This document shows positions 45,531-53,670 of a DNA stretch of 64,000 nt, one piece after another. The DNA comes from Stutzerimonas stutzeri (GTDB taxonomy: Bacteria; Pseudomonadota; Gammaproteobacteria; Pseudomonadales; Pseudomonadaceae): NCBI RefSeq assembly GCF_019090095.1, contig NZ_JAGQFP010000002.1, positions 1-64,000 on the forward strand, given 5' to 3'. A program made the position numbers and the translations under genes. The number at the start of each line of letters is the position of its first letter. Position 1 is the stretch's first letter. The notes beneath the pieces were generated by a model. The model did not search any database and had not been told where the DNA came from. It saw only the letters and a program-made list of their open reading frames with translations.

Positions 45531-45739
45531 AAGCGGCCGCGGTGCAGCCATCTGCGGGATCAGAAAACAGCCACCTGAACCACGCGAACAACGTCGAGCA
45601 AACGAATTAAGCCGTCCAGGCAACTCGGCTAAAAAAAATTGGCGTCAGGATTTAATCCCCCGTGCGGTACTGTCGCCTTACCTTTTCAGCAGGCAGTCAA
45701 GCCAGCTCCTAACAGCCCAATGCACGAAGGATGATCACC

Positions 45740-46621
45740 ATGGCCCTGTCCATTCACACTAACTACTCTGCCCTGACCACCAATACCGCGCTGAACAAGT
45801 CGAACAACGCCCTGGCGACCAACCAGCAGCGTCTGGGCACTGGCCTGCGCATCAACTCCGCCGCCGACGACGCCGCCGGTCTGCAGATCGCCACCCGCTT
45901 GAACGCTCAGAGCCGTGGTATGGGCGTTGCCATGCGCAACACTGGCGATGCCACCTCCATGCTGCAAACCGCCGAGGGTGCGTTCAGCGAACTGACCGAT
46001 ATCGTTCAGCGCATGAAGGACCTGTCGACCCAAGCCGCGAACGACACCAACAGCGCTGACGACCGCAAGTCGCTGTCCGCCGAATTCAACGAGCTGGGCA
46101 AAGAGCTGACCAACATCGTGAGCAACACCAAATATGCAGGCGAAGCCCTGTTCGGTGTAGATGGCGCGTCGGGTAAGTTCGGTACCGCGGGCGGTATCAA
46201 GTTCCAGATCGGCTCCAGTGCCGCTGAGACCATGACACTGGACGCGACGACCCAGCTGAAAGCCGTCACCGACGCGCTTGGCGCCCTGAGTGCCCAGTTC
46301 AACGCTACGCCTGCCGCCGACACCAAGCTGGAAACACAGGCCACCGCAAACGGCGCGATCACGCTCGCGAGCACTGCGCTGGACAAGATCGGCAGCATGC
46401 GCGCCACGCTCGGCTCGAACATCAACCGTCTGAACCACGTCAACAACAACCTGGCGAACATGAAGGACAACACCGAGATGGCCAAGGGCCGGATCATGGA
46501 CGCCGACTTCGCCGTCGAAAGCGCCAACATGAGCAAGAACTCGATGCTCATGCAGTCGGGCATCTCCATGCTCAAGCAAGCCGGCCAGATGCCAGGCATG
46601 GTCATGGGTCTGCTGGGCTGA
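45740..46621 (+). CDS. lafA: Lateral flagellin LafA (FliC family)
   Basis: This 293-residue flagellin is short, as is usual for lateral filaments. The conserved N-terminal D0/D1 region (MALSIHTNYSALTTNTALNKSNNALATNQQRLGTGLRINSAADDAAGLQIATRL) and C-terminal region (DADFAVESANMSKNSMLMQSGISMLKQAGQMPGMVMGLLG) are separated by a small variable part (about 140-195). GAAGGA sits eight bases before the ATG at 45740, so this is preferred to the ATG nine bases earlier. It is a single gene with a strong terminator. LafS is the expected sigma factor, but I could not identify a convincing sigma28 promoter. Confidence 0.94.
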   Translation: MALSIHTNYSALTTNTALNKSNNALATNQQRLGTGLRINSAADDAAGLQIATRLNAQSRGMGVAMRNTGDATSMLQTAEGAFSELTDIVQRMKDLSTQAANDTNSADDRKSLSAEFNELGKELTNIVSNTKYAGEALFGVDGASGKFGTAGGIKFQIGSSAAETMTLDATTQLKAVTDALGALSAQFNATPAADTKLETQATANGAITLASTALDKIGSMRATLGSNINRLNHVNNNLANMKDNTEMAKGRIMDADFAVESANMSKNSMLMQSGISMLKQAGQMPGMVMGLLG

Positions 46622-46642
46622 TCGCCCAACCCAAGCCAAACG

Positions 46643-46668
46643 AAACCCCGGCCTAGCCGGGGTTTTTT
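46643..46668 (+). terminator. Rho-independent terminator of lafA
   Basis: The 9-bp stem AACCCCGGC/GCCGGGGTT has a CTA loop and is followed directly by a run of Ts (TTTT). It lies 22 bp after the lafA stop. Confidence 0.9.
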
Positions 46669-46920
46669 ATTTCCGATCAACGGACATTGGTATTAATTCG
46701 CACATCGCTAGACTATCGCGCGGCGAACTGGCCCGTTCGCTACCTTTTCGCGACTGATGACAGCCTCTGCCGCCCGCACCATCCTGCCTCCGTTCAGCAG
46801 ATTCTTGCGCTGGACCGCTTGCCATAACAAATAACTGACGCCAAGATGCCGCCACTTTGTTTTGCCAAGGTAATCACACCGGCGAAACCTTTTTTGCGGA
46901 AATCACGAACTCTGGCGCTC

Positions 46921-47799
46921 ATGACCTCATCTCTGCCCCTCACGGACACCGATGCCCTCGTTTGCCCTCTGTTGAAAACCGGCCGGGACGAATGTTCGGC
47001 CCGCTTCGACCGTGCCCTCTATCAACTCGTACTGACCAACGAGGAAGGCGAAGACACGCTCGACCTCGGCTTTTCCGGCAGCCGGGTACTGGAGCGTCTG
47101 TTGCAGGTGCCCGGTGAGGTGGTTTCCCGTGAGGATCTGATGAGCTACGCCTGGGAAGGCCGCGTGGTCGGCCAGGGCAGTCTCAATCAGCAGATCTACA
47201 CACTGCGCCAGGCCCTGTTCGACGGGCGCAGCCAGATCATCCAGACGCTGCCGCGGCGGGGCTATCTGTTCAATCCGCAGTATCTGATTGCAGAACCGGG
47301 CACCGCGCCGCTGCAGCAAGCGCCTGCCATCGCCGTGCAGGCCGAGGAAGCACCGATGCCGGCGGCTGGCGTGCTGCCGCTACCCGAGGCCGTGACCCTT
47401 CCAACCGCGCGCGGGCCGGCCCCACGGACCCGCTCCTGGCAGGGCGCGGCACTTGCCGGTACCGGCCTGATGCTGCTGATGGGGCTGGCAACGCTGGGCT
47501 TTCGTTTGGCCAGCACGGGGACGCCTTCCTTCACCCAGAAACTCACCGTTGGCGGGCTCGAAGTGCTCTATGTCGAGCGCAGCCAGCATTTGCTCGATTC
47601 GCTGGTCAAGGAAACCCAGCAGCTGGTCGATACGATGAGCAGCATGAACGCCGGCACAGGGCGACTCATCGTCAACATGTCCCCTGGTTTCTATGAAGTC
47701 CGCTGCCTGCAGCAAGACGGACGGGTCAACTGGCTGAAGATCCACAAGAGCCAGGTCCAGACGACGCCCAGCGACCCACTACAAGGATGCTTGCGATGA
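46921..47799 (+). CDS. ToxR-like transmembrane regulator, LafZ-like
   Basis: This protein of about 292 residues has an N-terminal winged helix of the OmpR/ToxR type (about 35-115, FSGSRVLERLLQVPGEVVSREDLMSYAWEGRVVGQGSLNQQIYTLRQAL and TLPRRGYLF). An Ala/Pro linker follows, then one membrane segment (about 176-196, GAALAGTGLMLLMGLATLGF) and a periplasmic domain of about 95 residues with two Cys (EVRCLQQ and QGCLR). Lateral flagellar loci in enterics carry a similar predicted membrane regulator, lafZ, near lafA. The next gene overlaps it (ATGA). An in-frame ATG at 46846 is an alternative start; neither has a clear ribosome-binding site. Confidence 0.8.
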   Translation: MTSSLPLTDTDALVCPLLKTGRDECSARFDRALYQLVLTNEEGEDTLDLGFSGSRVLERLLQVPGEVVSREDLMSYAWEGRVVGQGSLNQQIYTLRQALFDGRSQIIQTLPRRGYLFNPQYLIAEPGTAPLQQAPAIAVQAEEAPMPAAGVLPLPEAVTLPTARGPAPRTRSWQGAALAGTGLMLLMGLATLGFRLASTGTPSFTQKLTVGGLEVLYVERSQHLLDSLVKETQQLVDTMSSMNAGTGRLIVNMSPGFYEVRCLQQDGRVNWLKIHKSQVQTTPSDPLQGCLR

Positions 47800-48278
47800 A
47801 CAACCAGAATGAAACCGGCGCGGCAGGCAAGCGCCTGCTGCGCATCATGGCCCCGGCAGCGCTGTTGCTGTGGGCGTTCGTGGCGATGGGCACCAGCGGC
47901 AATGCATCGTCCAGCTTCGACGGCCACTACAGCTCCAGCGGCTATGTCCTGCTGCGCGACGGCACGACCCAGCAGGTCAGCCAGAGCCTGGTGTTCAACA
48001 AGGGCCGGTTCTACTCACTGACCCGCAACGCCCCGGCCATCGTCGAGGCCTCCGGTCGCCTGGAGACGGACCTGCTTGGCCGGGCCACGCTCGTCGTCGA
48101 AGAGGGCCAGGTGCATGGCCTGGCCCCCCAGGATTCGCTGGATGACGAGCTGATGTTCAATCTGTTCTACGGCGCCCACAAGGGTGCCCGTATCTCCCTC
48201 GAGCAGGTCGGTGCCTGCCTGTATAGCGTCGAGACCCGTCAGGTCTATTGCGCGGACGATCACCCCAACCGCGGCTGA
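47796..48278 (+). CDS. Small single-pass membrane protein coupled to the ToxR-like regulator
   Basis: This protein of about 160 residues starts at the ATG that overlaps the regulator's stop codon, with AAGGA eight bases upstream. A short basic N-terminus precedes one membrane segment (about 14-34, RIMAPAALLLWAFVAMGTSGN). A periplasmic domain of about 125 residues follows, with two Cys near the end (GACLYSVETRQVYCADD). I do not recognise the family. The topology and coupling mirror ToxS/TcpH-type partners that stabilise ToxR-like regulators. That role is inference. Its 3' end borders a repeat region. Confidence 0.7.
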   Translation: MNNQNETGAAGKRLLRIMAPAALLLWAFVAMGTSGNASSSFDGHYSSSGYVLLRDGTTQQVSQSLVFNKGRFYSLTRNAPAIVEASGRLETDLLGRATLVVEEGQVHGLAPQDSLDDELMFNLFYGAHKGARISLEQVGACLYSVETRQVYCADDHPNRG

Positions 48279-48310
48279 AGCGACGCCTGCTCCAGGTGTA
48301 TCGGCACGAT

Positions 48311-48738
48311 GGTGCATCGCATGCCCTTAGCCAGCTTTTCCTTGGATCAACAGAACGACGGTCCGCACTCCGTAGGATGGGTGCAACCCATCGCCCATCC
48401 GGCAATGGGACGCTGCTCCGTCTGACGAGCATCGCCGGTCGGTACGGGACCGGACAAGCACATCCCGGGCAACTGGAGAAGGGAGAGCAGCTGGCGCAGG
48501 ACGGGGATTGGCTTTCGCGGACACGGCCCACCGCCAATTGCGATAGGTTGCACCCATCCTACGACTCTACGAGCCCACCAGGCGCCCAAATCGCTCTGGA
48601 GCAGGTCGGCGCCGTTTCCGGGCATATCGGCAGGCGCTGGTGCATCGTATGCCCTTAGCCAGCTTGCTCCTTGTATCAACGGAACGACGCTCCGCACCCC
48701 GTAGGATGGGTGCAACCCATCGCCCATCCGGAAATGGA
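48311..48738. repeat. Long direct repeat with GTAGGATGGGTGCAACC palindromes
   Basis: About 98 bp at 48311-48408 recur with some mismatches at 48639-48737, a period of 328 bp. Each copy ends in CCGTAGGATGGGTGCAACCC plus ATCGCCCATCCGG. A third copy of the GTAGGATGGGTGCAACC core lies inverted at 48546-48563. The region separates the convergent regulator pair and motB, and the right copy runs to within five bases of the motB stop. No gene is seen in it. Confidence 0.85.
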
Positions 48739-48742
48739 CCGG

Positions 48743-49663
48743 TCAGTTGGCGGTCGCTTCGCTATAGCGTGCCCCGCTCGGCGAGAACTGCACCTTGCCG
48801 TAGCTGTCGCCGAACAACTCCTTGTACAGCGCCTCGGCCGAGGCGGTCAGCAGGAGGATTTCGACCCGGCGGTTGGCACCGTCCAGGGGCGCGTCCGGAC
48901 GCAACGGCATGACGTCGGCTTGCGCCGTCACCTGCAATACCGCGCGCTCACCGAGCCCGGCGTCGACCAGCGCATGGCGGGCGCGCAGGGCGCGATCGCC
49001 GGACAGGTTCCAGTTGTTGTAGCCGTTGCGCTGCCGATACGGTGTGGCGTCGGTATGACCGCTGATGATCAGCTTGTTGTCCACCTTCGCCAGCACGCCG
49101 GCGAGCACACCCAGCAGCTTCTCGAAATGCGGGTTGAGCGTCGCGCTGCCACGCTGGAACATGAAGCGCTGCTGGTCGTCCTTGATGAGGATGCGCAGCC
49201 CCTGCGGGACGACGTCCACTTCCAGATTGGCCAGGGCGTCGACTTCGCTGGCAACCTCGCGCATCAGCTCAGCGAGCTTTTTCAGCTCTGCGGTCGAGCC
49301 GTAATTGTGGCTACCGTCCTGATCCTTTTTCTCATCCTTGCGGTCGGTTTCGTCGGCTTGCGGCGGGCGTACCGGTACACCGTCGAGTTCCAGGGGCGAG
49401 GTGCTGGTGCCGTCGAAGATGCCCGCTCCGCCATCGACCAGAGGATTGCTTTCCATTTCGCCATAGGACGGATTGGAGAGTTCCATCTGCGGCTGGATGA
49501 TCCAGAGCACCATGAACAGCGCCATCATCGCCAGGGTGAAGTCGGCAAAGGCCACCTTCCAGGCACCGCCATGCTCGTCACCGTGCCCTTTCTTGCCACG
49601 GCGCTTGATGATGATCTCGTGCTCGCCGTCGCCAGCTCCCCTGCCCTTGCCCCGGCTTCTCAT
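48743..49663 (-). CDS. motB: Flagellar motor protein MotB (lateral, LafU-type)
   Basis: This 306-residue stator subunit has an N-terminal cytoplasmic basic stretch and one membrane segment with the proton-binding Asp41 in WKVAFADFTLAMMALFMVLWII. Its C-terminal OmpA-like peptidoglycan-binding domain (about 165-290) contains LIISGHTDATPYRQ, NWNLSGDRALRARHAL and ANRRVEILLL. With MotA it forms the proton-driven stator. Its start overlaps the motA stop (ATGA). It is the last gene of the fliD operon. Confidence 0.94.
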   Translation of the reverse strand: MRSRGKGRGAGDGEHEIIIKRRGKKGHGDEHGGAWKVAFADFTLAMMALFMVLWIIQPQMELSNPSYGEMESNPLVDGGAGIFDGTSTSPLELDGVPVRPPQADETDRKDEKKDQDGSHNYGSTAELKKLAELMREVASEVDALANLEVDVVPQGLRILIKDDQQRFMFQRGSATLNPHFEKLLGVLAGVLAKVDNKLIISGHTDATPYRQRNGYNNWNLSGDRALRARHALVDAGLGERAVLQVTAQADVMPLRPDAPLDGANRRVEILLLTASAEALYKELFGDSYGKVQFSPSGARYSEATAN

Positions 49664-50532
49664 GCGGCGTCCCTTTCTTCCTCGTACTGGGTCACCCAGT
49701 TCTCCAGCTGGCGGAAGGCCGGCTTGACGTCCTGCTCGATCAGCTTGCGCCCGGCATCGACCGCCAGCAGTGTGGGCTTACCGGCCACATGGGCAACCAG
49801 CGTGGTGCGCACGCATTCGAGGGCGGAGAGCTCGGTCTTGATTCGCTGGCTCATGGCATTGGACAGCGGGTCCATCAGGCAGTAGCAGAAGAAGATGCCG
49901 AGGAAAGTACCGACCAGCGCCGCGGCCACGTGCGCGCCGATTTCCGCGACGCTGCCACCGATGCTGCCCATGGTGATGATGATGCCCATGATCGCCGCGA
50001 GAATGCCGAAGCCCGGCATGGCCTCACCGATCTTGTGCAGCGAGCGCGCCGGCTGCAGCAGGGCGTGTTCCATGGCTTCGAGTTCCTGCTCGAGAAAGCC
50101 TTCGAGCTCGTGCGCGGTGATCTTGCCCATGGCCATCAGGCGGAAGTTGTCGGCGATGAAGGCCATCAGGTTCTTTTCCTGGAGAATCAGCGGGTAGCGC
50201 ACGAACAGATCGCTCTGCTCCGGCTCCTCGATGTGCGAATCGAGCACCTTGAGGCCGCCGACGTCGACCATCTCCAGCAGTTCATAGAGCAGCATCAGCA
50301 ACTGGCGCTGAAACTCCTCGCCACGGCGCTGGTAAGCGAACACGCCCTTGATCTGGTGCAGCATCTCCACCAGCACTTCCTTGGGGTTGCCGACCACCAG
50401 GCTGCCGAGCGCGGCGCCGAGAATGATGACCACCTCGGCCGGCTGCCAGAGCATGCGCATGTTGCCGTGAGCCATGGCGTAGCCGCCCAGCACGCAGCCG
50501 ATGATGATGAAGGCGCCTAATACTTTCTGCAT
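49660..50532 (-). CDS. motA: Flagellar motor protein MotA (lateral, LafT-type)
   Basis: This 290-residue inner-membrane stator subunit has four membrane segments: MQKVLGAFIIIGCVLGGYAMA, VVIILGAALGSLVV, PGFGILAAIMGIIITMG and AALVGTFLGIFFCYCLMDPL. The cytoplasmic loop (about 60-150) carries charged residues that contact FliG. The family motif MPGFGILAAIMGI is clear. It lies between lafS and motB in the lafBCDEFSTU-like order known for lateral systems. Confidence 0.94.
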   Translation of the reverse strand: MQKVLGAFIIIGCVLGGYAMAHGNMRMLWQPAEVVIILGAALGSLVVGNPKEVLVEMLHQIKGVFAYQRRGEEFQRQLLMLLYELLEMVDVGGLKVLDSHIEEPEQSDLFVRYPLILQEKNLMAFIADNFRLMAMGKITAHELEGFLEQELEAMEHALLQPARSLHKIGEAMPGFGILAAIMGIIITMGSIGGSVAEIGAHVAAALVGTFLGIFFCYCLMDPLSNAMSQRIKTELSALECVRTTLVAHVAGKPTLLAVDAGRKLIEQDVKPAFRQLENWVTQYEEERDAA

Positions 50533-50534
50533 GA

Positions 50535-51269
50535 CTACTGACTTCTCTCTGATAGGTAACGACTGGCCTTGCCGATCGCCTGCTTGCTCAACTGACAGAC
50601 CCGGGCATCGCTGACCTCCAGCACCAGGGCGATTTCCTTCAGGCTCAGCTCGTGCTGGTAGTACAGCGTCAGCACCAGCCGCTCGCGCTCGTCCAGCCGG
50701 GCCAGCGCCTGGGCCAGCACCCGCTCCTTGATCAGGCGTTCCTCGAACAGCTCGGCGGTATCGGGGAAATGCTCATGTCCGCTCTGCAACAGCTCGTCGA
50801 GGCTTTCGATCGCCTCCGATGAATCGGCGCAGAGGAACGCCTGGTATTCCTTTTCATCGAGGCCGGTGTGGGCCTTGATCTCTTCATCGCTGGGTTCATG
50901 GCCCAGTTGGCGCGACAGCTCGCGGATCGCATCGCGGACCTTGTGTGCCTGCTGGCGGACCTGGCGCGGACGCCAGTCCTGGCGGCGCAGCTCGTCGAGG
51001 ATGGCGCCGCGAATCCGCAGCGAGGCGAACTTGCCGAAGCCTTCGTCCGGCTCGCCGTAGCGGCGCAGGCCTTCGAGCAGCCCCATCATGCCGATCTGTT
51101 CCATGTCCTCACGGTCGAGCACCTGGTTGGCCTGCAGTGACAGCTGGCGAACGATGCGCTTGACCAGCGGCAGGTACTGCATCAGCCAGCGCTGTTCGAC
51201 CGCCGGTGCGAACACCGAGGGGGCGGCCGGCGTAGCGCCGTAGTAATCGATGGGGCAAGTGGCACTCAT
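50535..51269 (-). CDS. lafS: Flagellar sigma factor, FliA/LafS-type (sigma28)
   Basis: This 244-residue sigma28 family factor has region 2 at about 40-110 (REDMEQIGMMGLLEGLRRYGEPDEGFGKFASLRIRGAILDELRRQDW) and region 4 at about 185-240 (LARLDERERLVLTLYYQHELSLKEIALVLEVSDARVCQLSKQAIGKA). It should transcribe late lateral genes such as lafA and be held back by FlgM. It lies inside the fliD operon between fliL and motA, the position of LafS in Vibrio and Aeromonas. This separates it from the housekeeping FliA of a polar system. Confidence 0.92.
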   Translation of the reverse strand: MSATCPIDYYGATPAAPSVFAPAVEQRWLMQYLPLVKRIVRQLSLQANQVLDREDMEQIGMMGLLEGLRRYGEPDEGFGKFASLRIRGAILDELRRQDWRPRQVRQQAHKVRDAIRELSRQLGHEPSDEEIKAHTGLDEKEYQAFLCADSSEAIESLDELLQSGHEHFPDTAELFEERLIKERVLAQALARLDERERLVLTLYYQHELSLKEIALVLEVSDARVCQLSKQAIGKASRYLSERSQ

Positions 51270-51279
51270 GGCGTGGCCT

Positions 51280-51741
51280 TCACTGCACGATCAGCTTGTT
51301 GACCAGCACGTGCTTGAAGGGCACCGCTGCGTTCTTGCTGGCAAAGTCGGCGAACAGCGTGGTTTCCAGACGCGTCTGCAGCTCAGCGATCTTCAGCCCG
51401 CGCAACTCGTCGAACGGCAGCGACGACAGGTAACCCACCACCGAATTGCGCACGATGGGCTCGGCCTGCTCGAACTTCGGCGGCTCGTCCGTTGCGTCCG
51501 CTTGCAGCGCCAGGTCCAGCACGAAGTAGTGCTCACGGCCATCGCCACGCACGCTGACGATGACCTTCTCCACCGGGAAGAACAGGTACTCCGACGGCTC
51601 GACCGGTTCGGCCTCCGCCACCTCCTCCGGGCTGGAGCCTTCCAGGCCGGGTTTGAGCAGCCAGTAGCTGGCGCCAACGCCACCGGCAACGGTCAGGACG
51701 TTAAACAACAGCATCAGCAGGACAATACGGGGCGTCGACAT
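51280..51741 (-). CDS. fliL: Flagellar basal-body-associated protein FliL (LafF-type)
   Basis: This 153-residue single-pass inner-membrane protein has a membrane segment at about 6-28 (IVLLMLLFNVLTVAGGVGASYWLL). The periplasmic part has YLFFPVEKVIVSVRGDGREHYFVLDLAL and ends LPFDELRGLKIAELQTRLETTLF...VLVNKLIVQ, the FliL pattern. It surrounds and supports the stator. fliK lies 37 bp upstream and lafS 10 bp downstream. Confidence 0.88.
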   Translation of the reverse strand: MSTPRIVLLMLLFNVLTVAGGVGASYWLLKPGLEGSSPEEVAEAEPVEPSEYLFFPVEKVIVSVRGDGREHYFVLDLALQADATDEPPKFEQAEPIVRNSVVGYLSSLPFDELRGLKIAELQTRLETTLFADFASKNAAVPFKHVLVNKLIVQ

Positions 51742-51777
51742 AACACACTCACCAATAGCTAATTAGGTTGAATCGGC

Positions 51778-52968
51778 TCAGACCGTGACCAGGACGTCAC
51801 GGGCACGCAGGCTTTCCCGCTCCGGCGCCTGCTCCTGCGGGCGGGCCGCCAGCGGTGCCTCGTCCCCGGCCAGCAGCGGGCGTTGACGCGGCTGGCCCTG
51901 CTGGCCGCCGCTGTCGGCGCCGACCTGCACGTTGACCTGGACGAAATGCTGGCCCACCAGGTCCTGGCGCAGGCGGTCGCTGGTCTGTTGCAGCAGGCGC
52001 GCCACATCGGCGTTCGCGGCGGACAGGTGAACATTCAGCCGGCCCGACTCGTGGCTGAGCAATATTTCCATGCTGCCCAGTTCGGGCGGATCGAGACGAA
52101 TGGTGGCGCTCTGGATCTTCTGCTGGATCTGCAGATCGACGTTTTCGCGCAGGGCGTGAAGCATCTGTTCACCCCACTTGGCTTCCGGTGCCTGCAATTT
52201 CAGCGCTCGGTCTGCCGCCTGCAGCGGCGTGGCTTGTCCGCGCTCGGCCGCGGCGGCCAGTGGGTCGCCGGCATCCAGCGGCTCGGCGGCTTCCAGTAGC
52301 GGCTCCAGTGCAGCGGTCGACGCCGCCTCGAGCGGCGCGGTCGCGGCACCGGCGGCTTGCCCGACGCCCATCTCGGCAGCGCTGGTGGGCAGCGACGCGG
52401 CCAAGGGGTTGAGCTCGACCGTCCGGCGCTGCGCCCCGCTGCCCGGCATCAAACTGCTCAGCGGATCGGCCGGAGCGGACGCCGACAACCCCTGGGCGAA
52501 CGGATCCTGCTCCGGCGAACCGGCGACCGGTGCATCCGCGCCGACCGTGACGGTGTCCGGCAACGCCGGCGGCAGCAAGCCGGGCACCGCGTCGGCCTGG
52601 GCGGCGTCACGCGCCTGGATCTCGGCCAGTTGCTGGTCGATCATGCTCAGCAGCCACTGTTCGGGGGTCAGCTCCTGGGGTTGCTCACTGCCCTGGCTGG
52701 CCGTGCCGCCAGCCTGCATGACCTGGCCCTGCTCGGCCGCCACCATCGGCCGCACGCCTTGCCACGACGCCGCCGGCAACTCCGAGGAGAGGTCCCGGTC
52801 GGCGGTCGAAGCCTGCCGCATACGCTCGCCGAAACCGCGCAGCGGGTCAGCTGCCAGCGCCCGGCCGGTGGTGGCCTGGCCACCCTGGCCGGCTCGCGCC
52901 GCCAGCGGCCGGAGGGCTTCGCCATTGGCAGCAGTGGCAAGCGTGGCGGATATCGACTGGATCATCAT
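51778..52968 (-). CDS. fliK: Flagellar hook-length control protein FliK (LafE-type)
   Basis: This 396-residue secreted ruler has a long Ala/Pro/Gln-rich, low-complexity N-terminal part (about 1-275). The C-terminal Flg_hook domain (about 280-370) has KWGEQMLHALRENVDLQIQQKIQSATIRLDPPELGSMEILLSHESGRLNVHLSAANADVARLLQQ, the conserved LxPxxLGxxxV-like core. Its start overlaps the fliT-like stop (ATGA). It measures hook length and switches export to late substrates. Confidence 0.9.
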   Translation of the reverse strand: MMIQSISATLATAANGEALRPLAARAGQGGQATTGRALAADPLRGFGERMRQASTADRDLSSELPAASWQGVRPMVAAEQGQVMQAGGTASQGSEQPQELTPEQWLLSMIDQQLAEIQARDAAQADAVPGLLPPALPDTVTVGADAPVAGSPEQDPFAQGLSASAPADPLSSLMPGSGAQRRTVELNPLAASLPTSAAEMGVGQAAGAATAPLEAASTAALEPLLEAAEPLDAGDPLAAAAERGQATPLQAADRALKLQAPEAKWGEQMLHALRENVDLQIQQKIQSATIRLDPPELGSMEILLSHESGRLNVHLSAANADVARLLQQTSDRLRQDLVGQHFVQVNVQVGADSGGQQGQPRQRPLLAGDEAPLAARPQEQAPERESLRARDVLVTV

Positions 52969-53288
52969 CCCCTGTCTCCGGCTTGGAACATGTCAATGCG
53001 CTGATAGGCAGCACGCCCTTCGGCATACTCGAGGTGGTTCAGCAGCAGCTGGCGCAGCCGCTCGCACTCCTCGGCACAGGCCTGCAGGCCTTGGCCGTGG
53101 AGTTGCTTGAGGCGGTGCTTGGCGGCATGGGTCGGCTCGTCCAGTTCAAGCCGTCCGGCCAGCGTCTCCAGGCACTGACGGATCGCCGCATCGACCGCGG
53201 CCACCGCGGTCCAGTCGTTGCGCTCCAGCGCTGCCTGCAACTGGCCGTGCAGCGCCATCAGGCGCTCGCTGTCACTTACGGGCGGCAC
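52965..53288 (-). CDS. fliT: FliT-like flagellar chaperone (LafD-type)
   Basis: This small helical protein of about 107 residues lies between fliS and fliK, the position of FliT/LafD. The predicted sequence (LMALHGQLQAALERNDWTAVAAVDAAIRQCLETL and KHRLKQLHGQGLQACAEECERLRQLLLNHLEYAEGRAAYQ) is all-helical and charged, as in FliT chaperones of FliD. I chose the GTG at 53288 because GGAGGG precedes it by five bases. It overlaps the fliS end. Sequence identity to FliT is weak by eye, so the call rests on context. Confidence 0.72.
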   Translation of the reverse strand: MPPVSDSERLMALHGQLQAALERNDWTAVAAVDAAIRQCLETLAGRLELDEPTHAAKHRLKQLHGQGLQACAEECERLRQLLLNHLEYAEGRAAYQRIDMFQAGDRG

Positions 53289-53670
53289 TGACGCCCTCCC
53301 AGCCCTCACGGAGAATGCCGAGCAGGTTGGTCACTTCGTCCAGCCCTTCCAGTGACAGCGACACGCTGACGTCCGAGAGCCGGTAGATGCAGTACTCGTA
53401 GAGACGCGACAGCCCCTGAACCACCTCACCGCCACCTTCTTCATCGAGGGCACCGTTGAGGCCGTTGAGGATGTTCATGCACTTTTCCAGCGATATGCCC
53501 TTCTGCTGGTAGCGCTTGTGTTCGATGTGGCCGCGTGCACGGGCCAGCTCGTCCAGCAGGCCGTCCATCAGCACCAGCACCAGCTCATAGGGCGACGCGG
53601 CAGCCGCGCGGGCTTCGAGGTCTACCGAGCGGTAGCTGTCATAACTGTCGTTGGGGTGATAGCTGTTCAT
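53272..53670 (-). CDS. fliS: Flagellin export chaperone FliS (LafC-type)
   Basis: This 132-residue helical chaperone binds flagellin and prevents early polymerisation. It has SVDLEARAAAASPYELVLVLMDGLLDELARARGHIEHKRYQQKGISLEKCMNILNGLNGALDEEGGGEVVQGLSRLYEYCIYRL, the full FliS pattern. Its start overlaps the fliD stop (four bases). Confidence 0.93.
   Translation of the reverse strand: MNSYHPNDSYDSYRSVDLEARAAAASPYELVLVLMDGLLDELARARGHIEHKRYQQKGISLEKCMNILNGLNGALDEEGGGEVVQGLSRLYEYCIYRLSDVSVSLSLEGLDEVTNLLGILREGWEGVSAARK

Noticed and set aside
44650..45610. Long open frames on both strands (257-313 codons) across the flgA-lafA gap
   Set aside because: They are produced by the seven-copy REP array, are repetitive in sequence, lack ribosome-binding sites and change frame content with each unit.
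45625..45660. Sigma28 promoter for lafA (CTAAAAAAA followed by TTTAAT)
   Set aside because: The -35-like TAAA is present, but nothing at the right distance resembles GCCGATAA.
46801..46830. Sigma54 promoter before the ToxR-like gene (TGGACCGCTTGCC)
   Set aside because: GG and GC are 7 bp apart instead of 10, so the spacing is wrong.
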